Assembly (NCBI GenBank): GCA_030549205.1
Contig: JAUKTV010000007.1
Coordinates: forward strand, 186,001-250,000
Length of the DNA: 64,000 nt
From: Apiosordaria backusii
Taxonomy: Eukaryota; Ascomycota; Sordariomycetes; Sordariales; Lasiosphaeriaceae
Direction of reading: 5' to 3'
The stretch's first letter is position 1. Each line of letters opens with the position of its first letter. The notes beneath the pieces are model-generated. The model was not told where the DNA came from, did no database searches, and was given only the letters and a program-made list of their open reading frames with translations. The position numbers and the translations under genes were made by a program. Of this stretch, positions 21,643 through 33,087 are shown one piece after another.

Positions 21643-23200
21643 ATGTTATCCCTCGCCCCCCTTTGCACCCTGCTGGGCTTGGCAGCAACCTCATATGCCT
21701 CCCCATTCGACAAGCAAGACGCACTTACCGACTGTCTGGTTGGTTCAGGTGTGCCAGTCAATACCCCTGGCTCAGCTGATTGGAAGCTTGATTCTGCCCC
21801 CTTTAACTTGCGGCTTAATTATACACCCGTCGCCATCGCTGTACCGATGACAGCCAAGCACGTTCAGGATGCCGTTGCTTGTGCTGCAGAGCTCGGAATC
21901 AAAGCCAATGCCAAATGCGGTGGACACAGCTACGCTTCGTTTGGTTTAGGTGGTGAAGATGGGCATCTGACTATCGAGATGGACCGGATGAACAAGGTCG
22001 TCCTGGACAACAGCACTGGAATTGCCACGGTCGAAGGTGGCTCGCGGCTGGGTCACGTTGCCTGGGAGCTTTACCAGCAAGGTAAAAGGGGATTCAGCCA
22101 CGGCACATGTCCAGGGTAAGCTCTGAATCTCGATTCCAGTCGTCCCAAATGATAAACTGACTTGGAAATGCAGTGTCGGAGTAGGAGGCCATGCACTTCA
22201 CGGTGGCTATGGTGTTAGCTCCCATACGAAGGGCCTGGCTCTCGACTGGATGGTCGGAGCAACAGTCGTGCTTGCAAACTCAACCATTGTCAACTGCTCT
22301 AAGACAGAGAATCCAGACCTGTTTTGGGCTCTCCGCGGTGCCGGCTCCTCCATGGGTGTTGTTACCGAGTTCCGCTTCGATACCTTTGAGGCGCCAGAGA
22401 AGGTTACCTACTTCATTGCGCCAGTGCAATGGCCAACAGAAGCCAGGGCTCTGGTTGGCTTCCGAGCCGTTCAGGAATTTGCCAAGACCATGCCAAAGGA
22501 GTTGAACATGCGTTTGTTCATTGCCAAGCGCTTTATCAACCTGGAGGGCTTGTACTATGGAGACAAGGCTGGCCTGCAGGGTGTTCTAGCGCCTTTGCAA
22601 AAGATCACAAACGCAACTCTGGCGGTAGCAACCACGGGTGGCTGGTTGGACCAAATCAAACACTTTGGAAACGGCGTCAACATCGATCAGGGACACAACC
22701 TGGCACAACATGAGACCTTCTACTCAACCAGTCTTTACACCAAGGCCCTGAGCGAGGAGAAGCTGGAACAGTTCGTCAGCTACTGGTTCAAGCAAGCAAA
22801 GTCCAACCCGAGGGATTGGTATGTGCACATTGATTTGCACGGCGGTGAGCACTCGGCCGTCAGCTCTCAGGACGCCGACTCAACTGCCTATGCCCATCGT
22901 GATTATTTATTAATGTACCTTCTGTACGATCGGATCGACAAGGGCACATATCCCGCTGACGGCCATACCATCATGAGCAATTTTGCCCGCAACATTACCG
23001 AAGGCTTACCCAAGGATGACTGGGGCATGTACATCAACTATCCTGACTCCCGGGGACTTATGGATCAGGCAACGGCCCAGGTCAACTATTGGGGCAAGAA
23101 TCTACCAAGACTGCAGGCGATCAAGAAGGCTGTTGATCCGAACGACGTTTTCCACTACCCACAGGGTGTGCTGCCTGCTACTGAGGCTGGAAGTCTATGA
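21643..23200 (+). CDS. Secreted AA7-type oligosaccharide oxidase (BBE-like)
   Basis: Exons 21643-22115 and 22174-23200 flank a 58-nt intron (phase 2), giving 499 aa. A signal peptide covers about residues 1-19, ending SYA. The FAD_binding_4 domain contains both residues for bicovalent FAD attachment: His95 in KCGGHSYASFG and Cys156 in HGTCPGVGVGGH, the latter codon close to the intron. GAGSSMGVVTEFRF and the C-terminal BBE segment (YWGKNLPRLQAIKKAVDP, then FHYPQG) complete the fold. Doubly anchored members include glucooligosaccharide oxidase, which oxidises the reducing end of oligosaccharides to lactones and releases hydrogen peroxide. The convergent neighbour is a GH10 xylanase, suggesting xylo- or cello-oligosaccharide substrates (inference). 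Confidence 0.92.
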
Positions 23201-23410
23201 GCGAGCTTGAGTTTTGTGTAACTTGGTAGAGGATGTGAGCTATGGGAAATACCCTTGAATAGATGGAGAACGAGAATAGACGAAAGAATTCATCCAAATA
23301 ATTTTGTTCAAGGATATCATACATCGCAGCTATCTCGAACGCAGATTTCTAACGCCGAACGCCATCCGTGCCTCCTCCTTTTTCTTCTTCATCATATTAT
23401 CTCCCACCCT

Positions 23411-24646
23411 TCATATCATCTTCAGGGCCAGCCAGACACATGAACTAATCAACCCAACGCTCACACTTCCTACCAACCTGCCAGTTCCGCTAGTAACTCC
23501 CACGAAGGTCCCCTTACTTCCCGTGACTGTTTTGATTCCCGTCCCATTCCCCCCAACCAAAGCCCCCGTCATGTTCATCCTAGCAACCCACCCTTCCAAA
23601 AATCCCTTGACAGCCCAATACGCCGACTTCCTCTGGTAATCCGCCGTCCAAAGACACGCATCCCCTTTGCCTGGAAAGGTCCCTGGCACCCAGCTATATT
23701 TATCTGTAAACTGCCACACCGTCACCCCGACGCACCTCTCCACCTCGATACACGCCCTCACTGCAGCCACATAATCCTCCGCCTGCTGCTCAACCGCTAG
23801 TTCACTCGAGTTCTCCACATCCTCATGCGCAACATCCAGCTCCGTCCACGCAACGTCCACCCCCAAATCAGTGAACCTCCTCAGCGTGGCCGTCAAGCTC
23901 TCCAATGACGGGGTCTGCCCAACCGTGAAGTGAGCTTGCAGTCCCACCCCGTCAATCTTGACCCCTTGAGCCTGGAGGGACTTGACCAGCTCAACCGCGG
24001 CAGTTTGTTTCTGGGGGGAGGTTTCCAAGTTAAAGTCGTTATAGTAAAGCTTCGTCTCTGGCGGCGCAGCACCAGCGGCGATGTTGAAAGAAAGGGCAAT
24101 GTACTCCTCCCCCAGCACGTCCAAAAACACCGAGCTGCGAAGCGTGCCGTTTTCGTTGAGGGCTTCGTTGACAACGTCCCAAGCGTAGCAGGCTGAGCCG
24201 AAGTGGCTTACTACCGCTGTAATGTGAGTCGTCAATAACTGCCGGAGGGTGTCAGGGGTCCAGGAACTGGCAGAGACAAAGGGCGGGAGCTGGGAGTGCC
24301 AAGTCAAGGTGTGGCATCGCAAGAGGTGGTTGTAACTTTTGGAGAGGTCAGTAATGAGGTCCGAGTTGTTGAAGGCAAAGTCTCCCGGGTTGGGCTGGAT
24401 CAGCCCCCATTTCTGGGAGTTTTCGGGGGTTTGCTGGCCGAACTCGAGGGGGTTGGAGAGGATGTTTTGGTAGGTGGGGTCGTCGAGGTTGTTGGTTTCG
24501 GTTGCGGTGCCAAAGTAGAGTTTTCCTGCCGCAACGAACAGGGAGTGCAGGCCAGTGGAGGGGTGTTCGCGGTTGGATTGGGCTGTGGATGATGTGGCGA
24601 GGAGGAGGGTGGTGGTGGCTAGGAGGAGGGGGAATATTCTTGTCAT
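23411..24646 (-). CDS. GH10 endo-1,4-beta-xylanase with GPI-anchor-like tail
   Basis: Intronless, 411 aa. A signal peptide covers about residues 1-23. The GH10 barrel shows CHTLTWHSQLP, the acid/base Glu161 in WDVVNEALNE and the nucleophile Glu269 in WTELDVA, plus the late VTVWQFTDKYSW block. It should hydrolyse internal beta-1,4 links of xylan outside the cell. No carbohydrate-binding module is present. After about residue 350 comes a Gly/Thr/Ser-rich stretch and a final hydrophobic run (LVGSVSVGLISSCVWLALKM), the layout of a GPI-attachment signal. The enzyme may therefore be wall- or membrane-bound rather than freely secreted (inference). Its stop is 210 nt from that of the convergent oxidase. 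Confidence 0.93.
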   Translation of the reverse strand: MTRIFPLLLATTTLLLATSSTAQSNREHPSTGLHSLFVAAGKLYFGTATETNNLDDPTYQNILSNPLEFGQQTPENSQKWGLIQPNPGDFAFNNSDLITDLSKSYNHLLRCHTLTWHSQLPPFVSASSWTPDTLRQLLTTHITAVVSHFGSACYAWDVVNEALNENGTLRSSVFLDVLGEEYIALSFNIAAGAAPPETKLYYNDFNLETSPQKQTAAVELVKSLQAQGVKIDGVGLQAHFTVGQTPSLESLTATLRRFTDLGVDVAWTELDVAHEDVENSSELAVEQQAEDYVAAVRACIEVERCVGVTVWQFTDKYSWVPGTFPGKGDACLWTADYQRKSAYWAVKGFLEGWVARMNMTGALVGGNGTGIKTVTGSKGTFVGVTSGTGRLVGSVSVGLISSCVWLALKMI

Positions 24647-25985
24647 TTTTGTTGATATGGGTCACCCTCTTAACAAACCGGTTTGTGTTTTGGCTCCTGT
24701 TTGAAAGTGCTAACGGTTCTGTTGTCTTGCTTCCCATCTGTTCTTTGCTATTGCTGAATGGAATACCCTGACTGCTCGGGGGGAAAGCCTGGTACTTGTA
24801 CCACAGTATGCGTGCCGCCTCTGATGCTCAGAAGATCTGGGGTATCTTCATGCATCATTCGGCCGATTTCCGGGTTTTCAATGACTTTTACTCACCTTCG
24901 GTCACTTGTTTGATCTTCAGCTAGGACTATGGTCTCTTACCTTGTTGGCGCCAAGCTAGCGCTCGGAAGGATGCTCTGATCATTGACGTTTCAGAGCGTG
25001 ATGAAAAGCGGCCCCTGTAGTCCTGATTTAAGTAATCCGGAGCTTGGAAGCAATGCAGACAGCTCGGCCATCCTAACTATCTGTTTAGCTCAACCAACAT
25101 TACTATTTCACGTCTCACAAGTATGGTGTCAAAAGTGACGTCTTTTCCGAGTTCTCAGGGCCTCCAGGGGAGGAAGGAGGAACCCTAACCCTCCTTAAGG
25201 GGTAGAAAGAAGTTTCACGTTAGCAAGCACGGAAGTTTCTTTTCACTCGACTGTGTCTACGTAATCTCTAGTTGCTCCTATGCTTTTTACATGCTATCAG
25301 TCCAGCGCCTTAGAAAATTGTTATCATCGTATTTGATACCCATTCCCGACGTCTGGGCTCAAGTTTGTCACCCCTGAGCCCCTTTTCCTTATCAACAACG
25401 GGCACACCGCAACCTGCTGCACCACATCCAACTGACCAATGGAGTGAAAGCTCAGGCAATCTCTTGCAACTTCACCACCGTTATATCACCCCCATTGACT
25501 GATGTTCAGCTGCACTGTGTCAACTGTCGACCAGGCGCAGGTTCCCCGCCGCCAAGTTTGGCTGTGCCGCAACACGGTTCCATCCCCGTCGTCCCACGGA
25601 AGCATCGCGCCATTCGACAATGGAAGAAAGGTGCGAGTAGCCGAGCGATATGCATGGGAATTTGGGCGTTGGAAACTGGATCAGGACGATAAGGTGCTCT
25701 TGCTTGTGGGCACCTGCCAACTTCAGACGCTAATTGGTGGGGGAGCAACACAGATTGCATACGAGATGCATGTGCTGTCGCGCAATCCGGACCAACGCCC
25801 GAACACCTTGTCTTAAACCGGTATGCGGATGTAACGGCGGCAGGACTAGCGTCCGGTGGGATTCTCACAAGGTCTTCCCCATAAGCTGCCATCTGAACCA
25901 GTGAACCCTGAGTTTTATTCTAGAATCTTTGTTTACCTTCCTTCAAACCTCGCCTCGTCGTTGTTGTCATTGATGTAGGGAAACA
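24647..25985. other. Divergent intergenic region
   Basis: These 1.3 kb lie between the divergent xylanase and methyltransferase genes and should hold both promoters. Frames inside are short and unsupported. AACCCTAACCCT at 25181 is too short to be a telomeric relic. Confidence 0.5.
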
Positions 25986-27353
25986 ATGGCTGACAAGGCG
26001 ACATCTCCGGCTCCAGAAGCCGCTGCTCCTCCACCTGCTTCATCACCCACCCCCGAACCGGCACCGGCTCAGCAAGAACCTGCTACTATTCAAGCTGACG
26101 ATGAGGAGTCTGACAATACTGACGCCGACTCATCACTGGGAGATGTGAGAAGATGAACTATCCCCATGCCATGTGACTTACTGACATAAACAGGATGCCG
26201 CCTCATCAACTGCCAGCATCTCCAGCTCCATCTTGGACTACAGAAGAGAAAATGGGCGCACTTATCACGCCTATAGAGATGGAAGTCAGTATCAGACTTT
26301 TCTTATAGGTGGCAAAAAGCCGTGGTGACACTAACACTGTAACAGAGTACTTGATGCCCAACGACGACCAAGAAAACGAGCGTCTAGACTTCCAACACCA
26401 TCTGTGGTTATTGACATTAGACAATCGATTGGGGTGGGCTCCTCCTGCTCACCCTGATGCGAAAGGTGGCCGAGTCCTCGATGTGGGCACTGGCACAGGC
26501 ATCTGGGCCATCGATTATGGCGACGAGCATCCAGATGCCCATGTAATTGGCGTTGACCTCTCGCCAATTCAGCCAAGCTTGTATGTGCTTCAACCTCACC
26601 GGGCAATGCCAGATTTGAGGGCCACTACTGACACCTGATTTCAACGTTAAGCACCCCTCCCAATGTTCACTTCCAAATCGATGACTTGGAGGATGAATGG
26701 ACGTTCTCACAGCCATTCGACTACATTCACATTCGGGCCATGTCCGGTTCCATCAAGGACTGGTCGGCATTCCTCGAAAGATGCTTCGAGTACGTTCTTA
26801 AACCCTGATCTCTACCCGTTTTAGCTAATCCCAACACTCGAAAAATAGACACTTAAAACCAGGGGGATGGCTCGAAGTCCAAGAGCCAGGCAGGCCCATC
26901 GCAGACGACGACACATTCCCTCCGGACTGTGCTCTCGCCAAAGCCACTGACCTTTTTGCGGAAGGCCTCAAAGCTGCCGGCTCGCCTCTTCTCGACGTCT
27001 TTATCCTCAAAGACTTGTTCGACGGGGCTGGGTTTGTCAACTACGAAGAAAAGCGGGCTTGTTGGCCTAGCAATCCCTGGCCCAAAGATAAGAAGCTCAA
27101 GGAGATCGCGATGTGGTCCAACACCAATCTCTCGGCGGGGGTTGAAGGTTTCTTGATGGCGGTGGCTACTCGATTCCTAGGCTGGAGCCTCCCAGAAGTC
27201 ACTGTTCTTGCTGCTCAAGCTAGAGCAGATCTTGACGACAGAAAAATCCATTCTTATTGGCCGATGTAAGTGCTGCGGTTCATGGCTTTTTCGTTGATTC
27301 AAGGGCTAACAAAGACTTTTAGTACCTCGGCATGGGCGCAAAAGCCCGAATAA
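25986..27353 (+). CDS. LaeA-like SAM-dependent methyltransferase
   Basis: Six exons (25986-26144, 26194-26284, 26346-26580, 26652-26789, 26849-27265, 27323-27353) give 356 aa with all phases consistent. The N-terminus is a disordered Ala/Pro-rich and acidic segment. Then come YRRENGRTYHAYRDG and LMPNDDQENERLD, signatures of the fungal LaeA/TAM-like family. Motif I is VLDVGTGTGIWAIDYG, with GVDLSPIQPS as the acidic-loop motif; HLKPGGWLEVQEPG is the post-I block. Members include the secondary-metabolism regulator LaeA and many methyltransferases of unknown substrate. It need not be LaeA itself. It converges on an MFS transporter 200 nt away. The third intron's AAG acceptor is less usual but restores the frame. 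Confidence 0.88.
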
Positions 27354-27553
27354 AAGGAAACATGATGTTGCTCTGCCATTTGAATACGAATTTGAATACC
27401 CGCTATGTATCCATCGACATACTGCCATATACATACCATCTATATAACATTATCATCACCATCATGTCATTAGTCGTTGATAAACCCATTCCATGCTCCC
27501 TTTTTCCACACCGGACCACAATACGCCCAACTTTTCGAAATATTGCTGTTCCC

Positions 27554-29549
27554 TTATACAGCAGACAGATGACTTGTAGTCCGAGCCAACGTGCCCTCCT
27601 GTTGCCGTGTCTTGTTCTTCAGCGCAGTAGAAAACTTGCTACGAGCTCGGATCTTATCACCGTAAGCAACGAAACAGAACGGCACGGCTGCCAGAATTGC
27701 ACTAATACCAGCAAGTAGCGCGCAGGATTTGGCAATCCCCAGTGCTTCGAGCATATCCTCGATTGCCAGTGGGAGAAGCGCCCCGGCAATACTTCTCGTT
27801 GTGCCCAGTGCCGCAAGGGCAGAGGCAGAGTATATTCCATACGCATCGGCAACATACTGGAAATGGTCAGCCTGAATCCAATATCGAGTAGAACAACGAG
27901 ACTTGCATTGATCATAGCCACCCAAATGATATTGTAAGCAATTCCATACGGTACGGTTGCAACAAGGGGCACCGCCCAGTGCACATCGGGTCTGGCTGAT
28001 AGCCCAATCCACAAGATTGAAGCAACAAAAAATGGGCCTCCGATGCAAGCAAGAGGAAGGCGGAGATACTCTGCTCTCTTGGTCGGATGTTTGGCGCTGA
28101 GCCGGACAGTGATCGGGTCGCACCACCAGCAGATGAAGCACCCGATGATAGTCCCAACTCCGACTATAGACAGGGTCAGTCTCGCGTAACCAGGTTTAGA
28201 GAACAAGGGGGGAGCTTACTAATTGTAAACATCAGTCCCGAGACACCAGGACTAAACCCATAAACGCCCACAAAGATGGCGTAATACATCTGCACCATCC
28301 TGTAACAAGTGTCAGCGTCTGAACAAAGAAAGGGCTGCCGAACAGTGACTTACATGTAAAAGACCGAGTAAATAAACGCAATATAAAGCGAAGTGAGAAT
28401 GACCACCATCTCCCCACACAGCAACTCCAATGGCCGCAACAGCGTTGTTTTCTTTTGGATAACCCCTATTTGTCAGCCCCACCCCCCCTTTTTACCCATT
28501 CAGGTCTGTGTAACAAACTCACCAAAGTACTCAGCACACTCTTCTGACACAGCTCCCCCGGAGCTACATATCTCCTCCCTCCTTCTTCTCCCTGATGCAG
28601 TTTGTTCAACCTCTCCGCCTTCCTCTTCAAAATCTTCGACGCCAACGTCTCGGGGATTATCACCACAGAAAGAGCCGTCACCCCAGCGAAGATCAGCGCA
28701 ATCCTGTTTCCTCTGTCAGCCCCTTTTCCATCACCTTTACTGTGGCCAAAAAAACTCACCAAAAAACCCATCTCCACCCCAACACACCACCCACAAACCC
28801 CCCCAGCACCGGCGCCCCCAACGGCCCAATAAACGTCGCCGCACTCCAAACCATTAGCATCCGTCCCCTCTGCACCTCCTCCCCAAAGCAATCAGCGATC
28901 ACACCCCCGAATACACTCAGCGGCGGGCTCCCAAACGTCCCACACAAGAACCTCATAAGCAAAAAACTCCACCAGGACGGGGCAACAGACGCCCCGGCTG
29001 TGCTGGCCACGAACAACAAGAACCCCGTGACCAGGATCGGTTTCCTGCCGTAGGACTCGGACAAAGGGGCGAAGATGATGGGGCCGAAGCAAAAGCCGAT
29101 GAGATACAGCGAGGCGGGGAGGACAGACTGCGGACCGGCGGGGACGTTGAATTCGGCGGATAACAGGGGGAAGAGGTTGGCCGAGGCGATGGTGGAGCCC
29201 ATTGTAGAGTTGAGGCAGGTTAGGGTTGCGCAGAGGAGGAGGAGGGATTTCTTCTTCTGTTTGACGGGGGAGGAATATGGTTAGAGATGGGGGAAAGAGT
29301 CGGATGGGGATGAGAGAAACAAACCATGGACCAGTTGTAGGGGTTTTCGGGATCGTCAGGAGTGAACGAGACGACGATGTAGTCTTGCTGCTGGTTGTTC
29401 TCCGGTGGTGATCCATTCTCTTGATCATGGCCGTGGCTTGATGCCAGCGAGAGGGTATCATGACTGCGGGAGCCACTTCTGGAACTGCTGCTACTACTGC
29501 TAGTAACCCGTAAAGGCGTGACCTTTTCCTCAACTTGTCCTTTCTCCAT
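27554..29549 (-). CDS. DHA1-type MFS drug/metabolite exporter
   Basis: Seven exons (29549-29325, 29256-28760, 28703-28523, 28451-28354, 28299-28220, 28163-27907, 27856-27554) give about 546 aa. A Ser-rich cytosolic N-terminus leads to DPENPYNWS, the usual entry to helix 1. Motif A is LSESYGRKPILVTG and the motif-C region is PLGAPVLGGFVGG with WRWVFW. About 12 transmembrane helices are expected, with a polar loop at about 245-300. The last intron (27857-27906) starts with GC instead of GT (GCAAGT...TTTCCAG); splicing it gives MINYVADAYGIYSASA, the conserved family block. The 28452-28522 intron uses an AAAAG acceptor; an alternative pair would change a few residues. Likely plasma-membrane proton antiporter, substrate unknown. 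Confidence 0.85.
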
Positions 29550-31705
29550 TGTTGAAGGCGTTTGAAATCTAAATCAAAGTAGCAAGTTGAATTGCTGACA
29601 CTCCAAAAAAAAAGAGTTAACGTGGCATGTATCGAAACGAAGTCAGGTATCAGAACGAAGGACCGAAGAACAAAAGTTAACGATAGAAAAAGAGTTGACA
29701 CTGCCGAAGTGGAGAGTCTGGAAACAAAAAGGAGATACCAAACTCCCCCATTTTAAAGCAGCATCATGCACTCCACATTGCATCTCCAAACCTGGGCACG
29801 GAAGCTAAACTAAACCATCAGTCTAGGTCTGGTTCTAGAAAAACAATCCTCAATGCAGTGACTCAATTTTCCGGGTCGTACTTCGGCCTTCCTCTTCAGG
29901 CATAGGATGCAAGTTTGGCAACGATATCGGTGGCCCCTAGCAAGGAAGAAATTTCCCTACTATCACGGGACGATGTAGTATCAGGTCTGAGCACCGGAAA
30001 CAAACCCGTCTTCTTTGCTGCTTGCTTCCGGTCCGATGACGGCTACATACCCTGCCGGCCGGGCGGTGGTGCCCTTCCGATGACCAGGGCCATCGTCTCG
30101 GCGGGTGATGGAGGTGGGTCTCGAAGGAACCATATCCCCGGAATCACCTAACAGGAAGTGGGCACCGCTTCAAGATGAAGTGATTCGTGGACCATGACTA
30201 GTATGGCATGGGAACGTTGGCCAGGTAGGGTGCGGTACCCTTGGCGATCAAAGACCAGTCTGGGCTCGAAATTCAAGAAAGTTCGAATGTCGAGCCATTC
30301 CCAAGCCATGATGGCATTTGGATTGATGTGCCTGTTCAGGCTGTTCTTTCTGTGTTACCACGCTACTAGCGAGTTAGAAGTTTCCTACGAATACGAGCGT
30401 AGCGGTCACAGACAAGCCGCGGCATATGGGTCAAGTTATCCGGAAATTAGTAGCTTTCTTTTAGTAATGACGATCTGTGGGTTGGGTGACCATGGCCTCG
30501 AACCTGATCTTGGCGTTTGCTGAACTCAATGCAGGCTGGGAAGCTAGTGGCTGTTGAAACCGAGAAGTTCCAACTGTGGTTGGTGTCTAGATCGGAGAGC
30601 CCACCTGTTGGACGCTTGTCAAGGCTGAAGTTGATTCACAGCCCGATTTGGAAGGTTTACAGACTGTACTTACACCGAAAAGTGGATAAACCTGAGCCAA
30701 TGTTCTGTCCTGGGTTGATAGAAGTTGGTGGATTTGCACAAGGCTAACATAACCCTGTGTTTGGCACTCGGGGTTAACGGTGGACCCATGAGCATGTCGG
30801 GCCTGGTGCATCATCGAAACGCAACAAGCAAGGAGCGGTGAAAGCTGGGACAGACTTCGATTCTTGACATTCTTCTTTTTTCCATTTCTCATGTTGGATC
30901 CTAGGGACCCACAAGCAACAAAGTAGCGGAGAGTTCAAACCAGGCCAGGGGCAATATTCCCAGCTGGGCCCAGAACCACATAAGCTTGCCATGATGTCCC
31001 CAGCGAACTGTTGGTCTTCATGAATCCGATTGGTTCCAGGTCTGTGCAAATGGTCATCTGCCATTCTCTATATCACGAACGTCGGTGTAAACGTACCCGA
31101 CCGGCATCATATCGGAGGGCCGCCTGCGTTGCTTCTGTGAAACTCCGGTATCGTTCCGCTCAAGTGCTTTGACCGACATTGGATAGATGTTCGTCTGCTC
31201 CAAGGGCGTATCTTCGACAGACCGCCAGTTGCATCGGTGACAGACCTCTCAACAACCCTTCGTCCCAACTGAGCTGGGCTCTCGGGTAATTCGGGACTTC
31301 GTTCCGTGACTCATGTAGCAAATGATGTAATCACGGTTTGTGAGGGGTGTCAAAACGCAAAGCAACAGTCCAGATTTGTATGTGTTCCTCTCAAAAGACC
31401 TCAAATCCCTCCAACCATCATGTAGTCATCCTTGTCCTCATCCTCATCAAGCTCTCCAAAACGCCGAATCCAGGTATCATATGCAGAAAAGAACACGAAA
31501 CCGCTGATGCAACTGTGAGCCACCCTCACGTTGATACATAATAATAAAATCCCAAGAATGCAGCGCATGAGCGTTAGTGCACCGAACAACCCAGGCATCC
31601 TCTTAATCCGTTATTGCGCCATCGTATATCCATTTCATCCAAACCAAAGCGGTGAAAGAACGGTAAAAAGGGGTATCTTGCCACAGTCCAAAAGTATGCA
31701 AAGAC
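29550..31705. other. Gene-poor 2.2-kb region
   Basis: No gene is firmly supported. A 65-codon minus-strand frame at 31401-31598, with a hydrophobic start and acidic end (FGELDEDEDKDDY), reads partly like coding sequence. It lies just 3' of the acyltransferase and could be its untranslated region or a small gene. I see no repeats. Confidence 0.4.
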
Positions 31706-33087
31706 TCATGAAACGATAGAAAGAAGCCGGTTGTATAGCTTCAGACCAAGGTTGATCAAGAGACCAACAACACCAACCACGGCAAAAATCTGCAGGAACT
31801 CAAATCGGTAGCGTGTACGGACCTCGGTCTCGAGAAAGCCTTCTTGGTTCTTGTTGGCGGCAGTAGGTGGACTGGCGGGGAAACGTCCGGTAGAGATATA
31901 CTGCTCCATCAGCGCATCCTTCTCATACCAGCGCTCTCGAAGCCACTCGTCGAACTTCTCAGGGCTCTCCAGAGGAATGTCCGCAATAAGAAACCGACGC
32001 CAGTAGAAGTTGACCGACTTTGGAGGCTGGCCGCGGAAGTAGGTACCTGAGAGAGTAAAAAGCTGCTCGCCAAACTTTCCACGACTATGAAGCCAAGTAT
32101 TGTGTAAGTAATCATGCGTGCACAAAAATACTAAGATGACTTACGGTATCCCTTCATAAGCCACGGTACAATCGTACACGTAGTCAACGGTGTCTTTGAG
32201 CTCGTTCAAGCAAAAGTAAGATCCTGTGCTTCTGGGGAGAAGCATGTGCTCTGGATCCTTTACCCCGATCTTCTCGGCCCATTTCGCAGACTTGTTCCGT
32301 CCGTTTTGTGATGCGTTTGTGCCCTCAGGGAAGAGAAGCAGCCACATGGGATTGAGGTATTTCTTGCCATCAGAGGTCGTGGTGTGTGCCTTGAGCTTGC
32401 CGAGACGATGTGCCAAGCGCGGCTGGTCGACGGCCATCTTCCGGGACATGAAGATGAACCCATAGAACACCATGCCAAGGCCTGCAATGGGGATATATTT
32501 GAGCGACTCCTTTAAGATGATATAGACATAGCCATGCATTTGAGGACTATTCGCGTAGCCGACCCACCACAGATACAGCCAGTCTGTGTAGATCTGTGCC
32601 CTCTGGTTAGCCACCTTACACAGCATGGCAGCAAAGAAAGAGACCATACCTGATGATTCGCAATCATCACCATGCGTTCTGGAAACGAGAACTCCACCCT
32701 ACCATCCCTCGTCTTCTTGATCTGATCTGCCACCGAGGCATCCCCGCTTATGCGAATCGTGGTGGGACCCCACCAGTGTGTCGAGGTAGTAATCAGCAGC
32801 CCAAAAGACTGTTTCGTCAAAGCCATATAGGAATAGTAGATATCGCGGTCAACGTAGTACAGCGGCGCCCCGATCAGCTGGGTGAGATGGATACTGCCGA
32901 AGGGCATGGTTAGCCTAAAGTTCTTGAGGTGTGAATAGTGCGACGAGACCTACGCAATACAGCCTGCCATGAAATAGACGAAGAATGAGAGCCCTCTCAA
33001 GATCTGAACCAATCTGCCATGTTTCTCTTTCCCAGACGGATGGACTGGAGCAACGGCCGGAGCCGTTGCTTTGGCATTGACTGTCAT
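31706..33087 (-). CDS. Lysophospholipid/1-acylglycerol-3-phosphate acyltransferase
   Basis: Four exons (33087-32954, 32893-32650, 32593-32145, 32084-31706) give 401 aa. The PlsC acyltransferase motifs are intact. Block I is NHQIYTD (NHX4D, His125 and Asp130), split by an intron right after NHQ. Block III is LLFPEGTNAS (FPEGT at 214-218). Hydrophobic segments near residues 28-50 and at the C-terminus (about 370-390) should anchor it in the ER or lipid-droplet membrane. It resembles the Cst26/LCLAT1/AGPAT branch, which acylates lysophospholipids or lysophosphatidic acid at sn-2; exact acceptor unknown. An upstream ATG at 33243 is in frame but unsupported. Confidence 0.9.

Noticed and set aside
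25181..25192. Telomere-like AACCCTAACCCT
   Set aside because: Only two units and no further array; expected by chance at this length.
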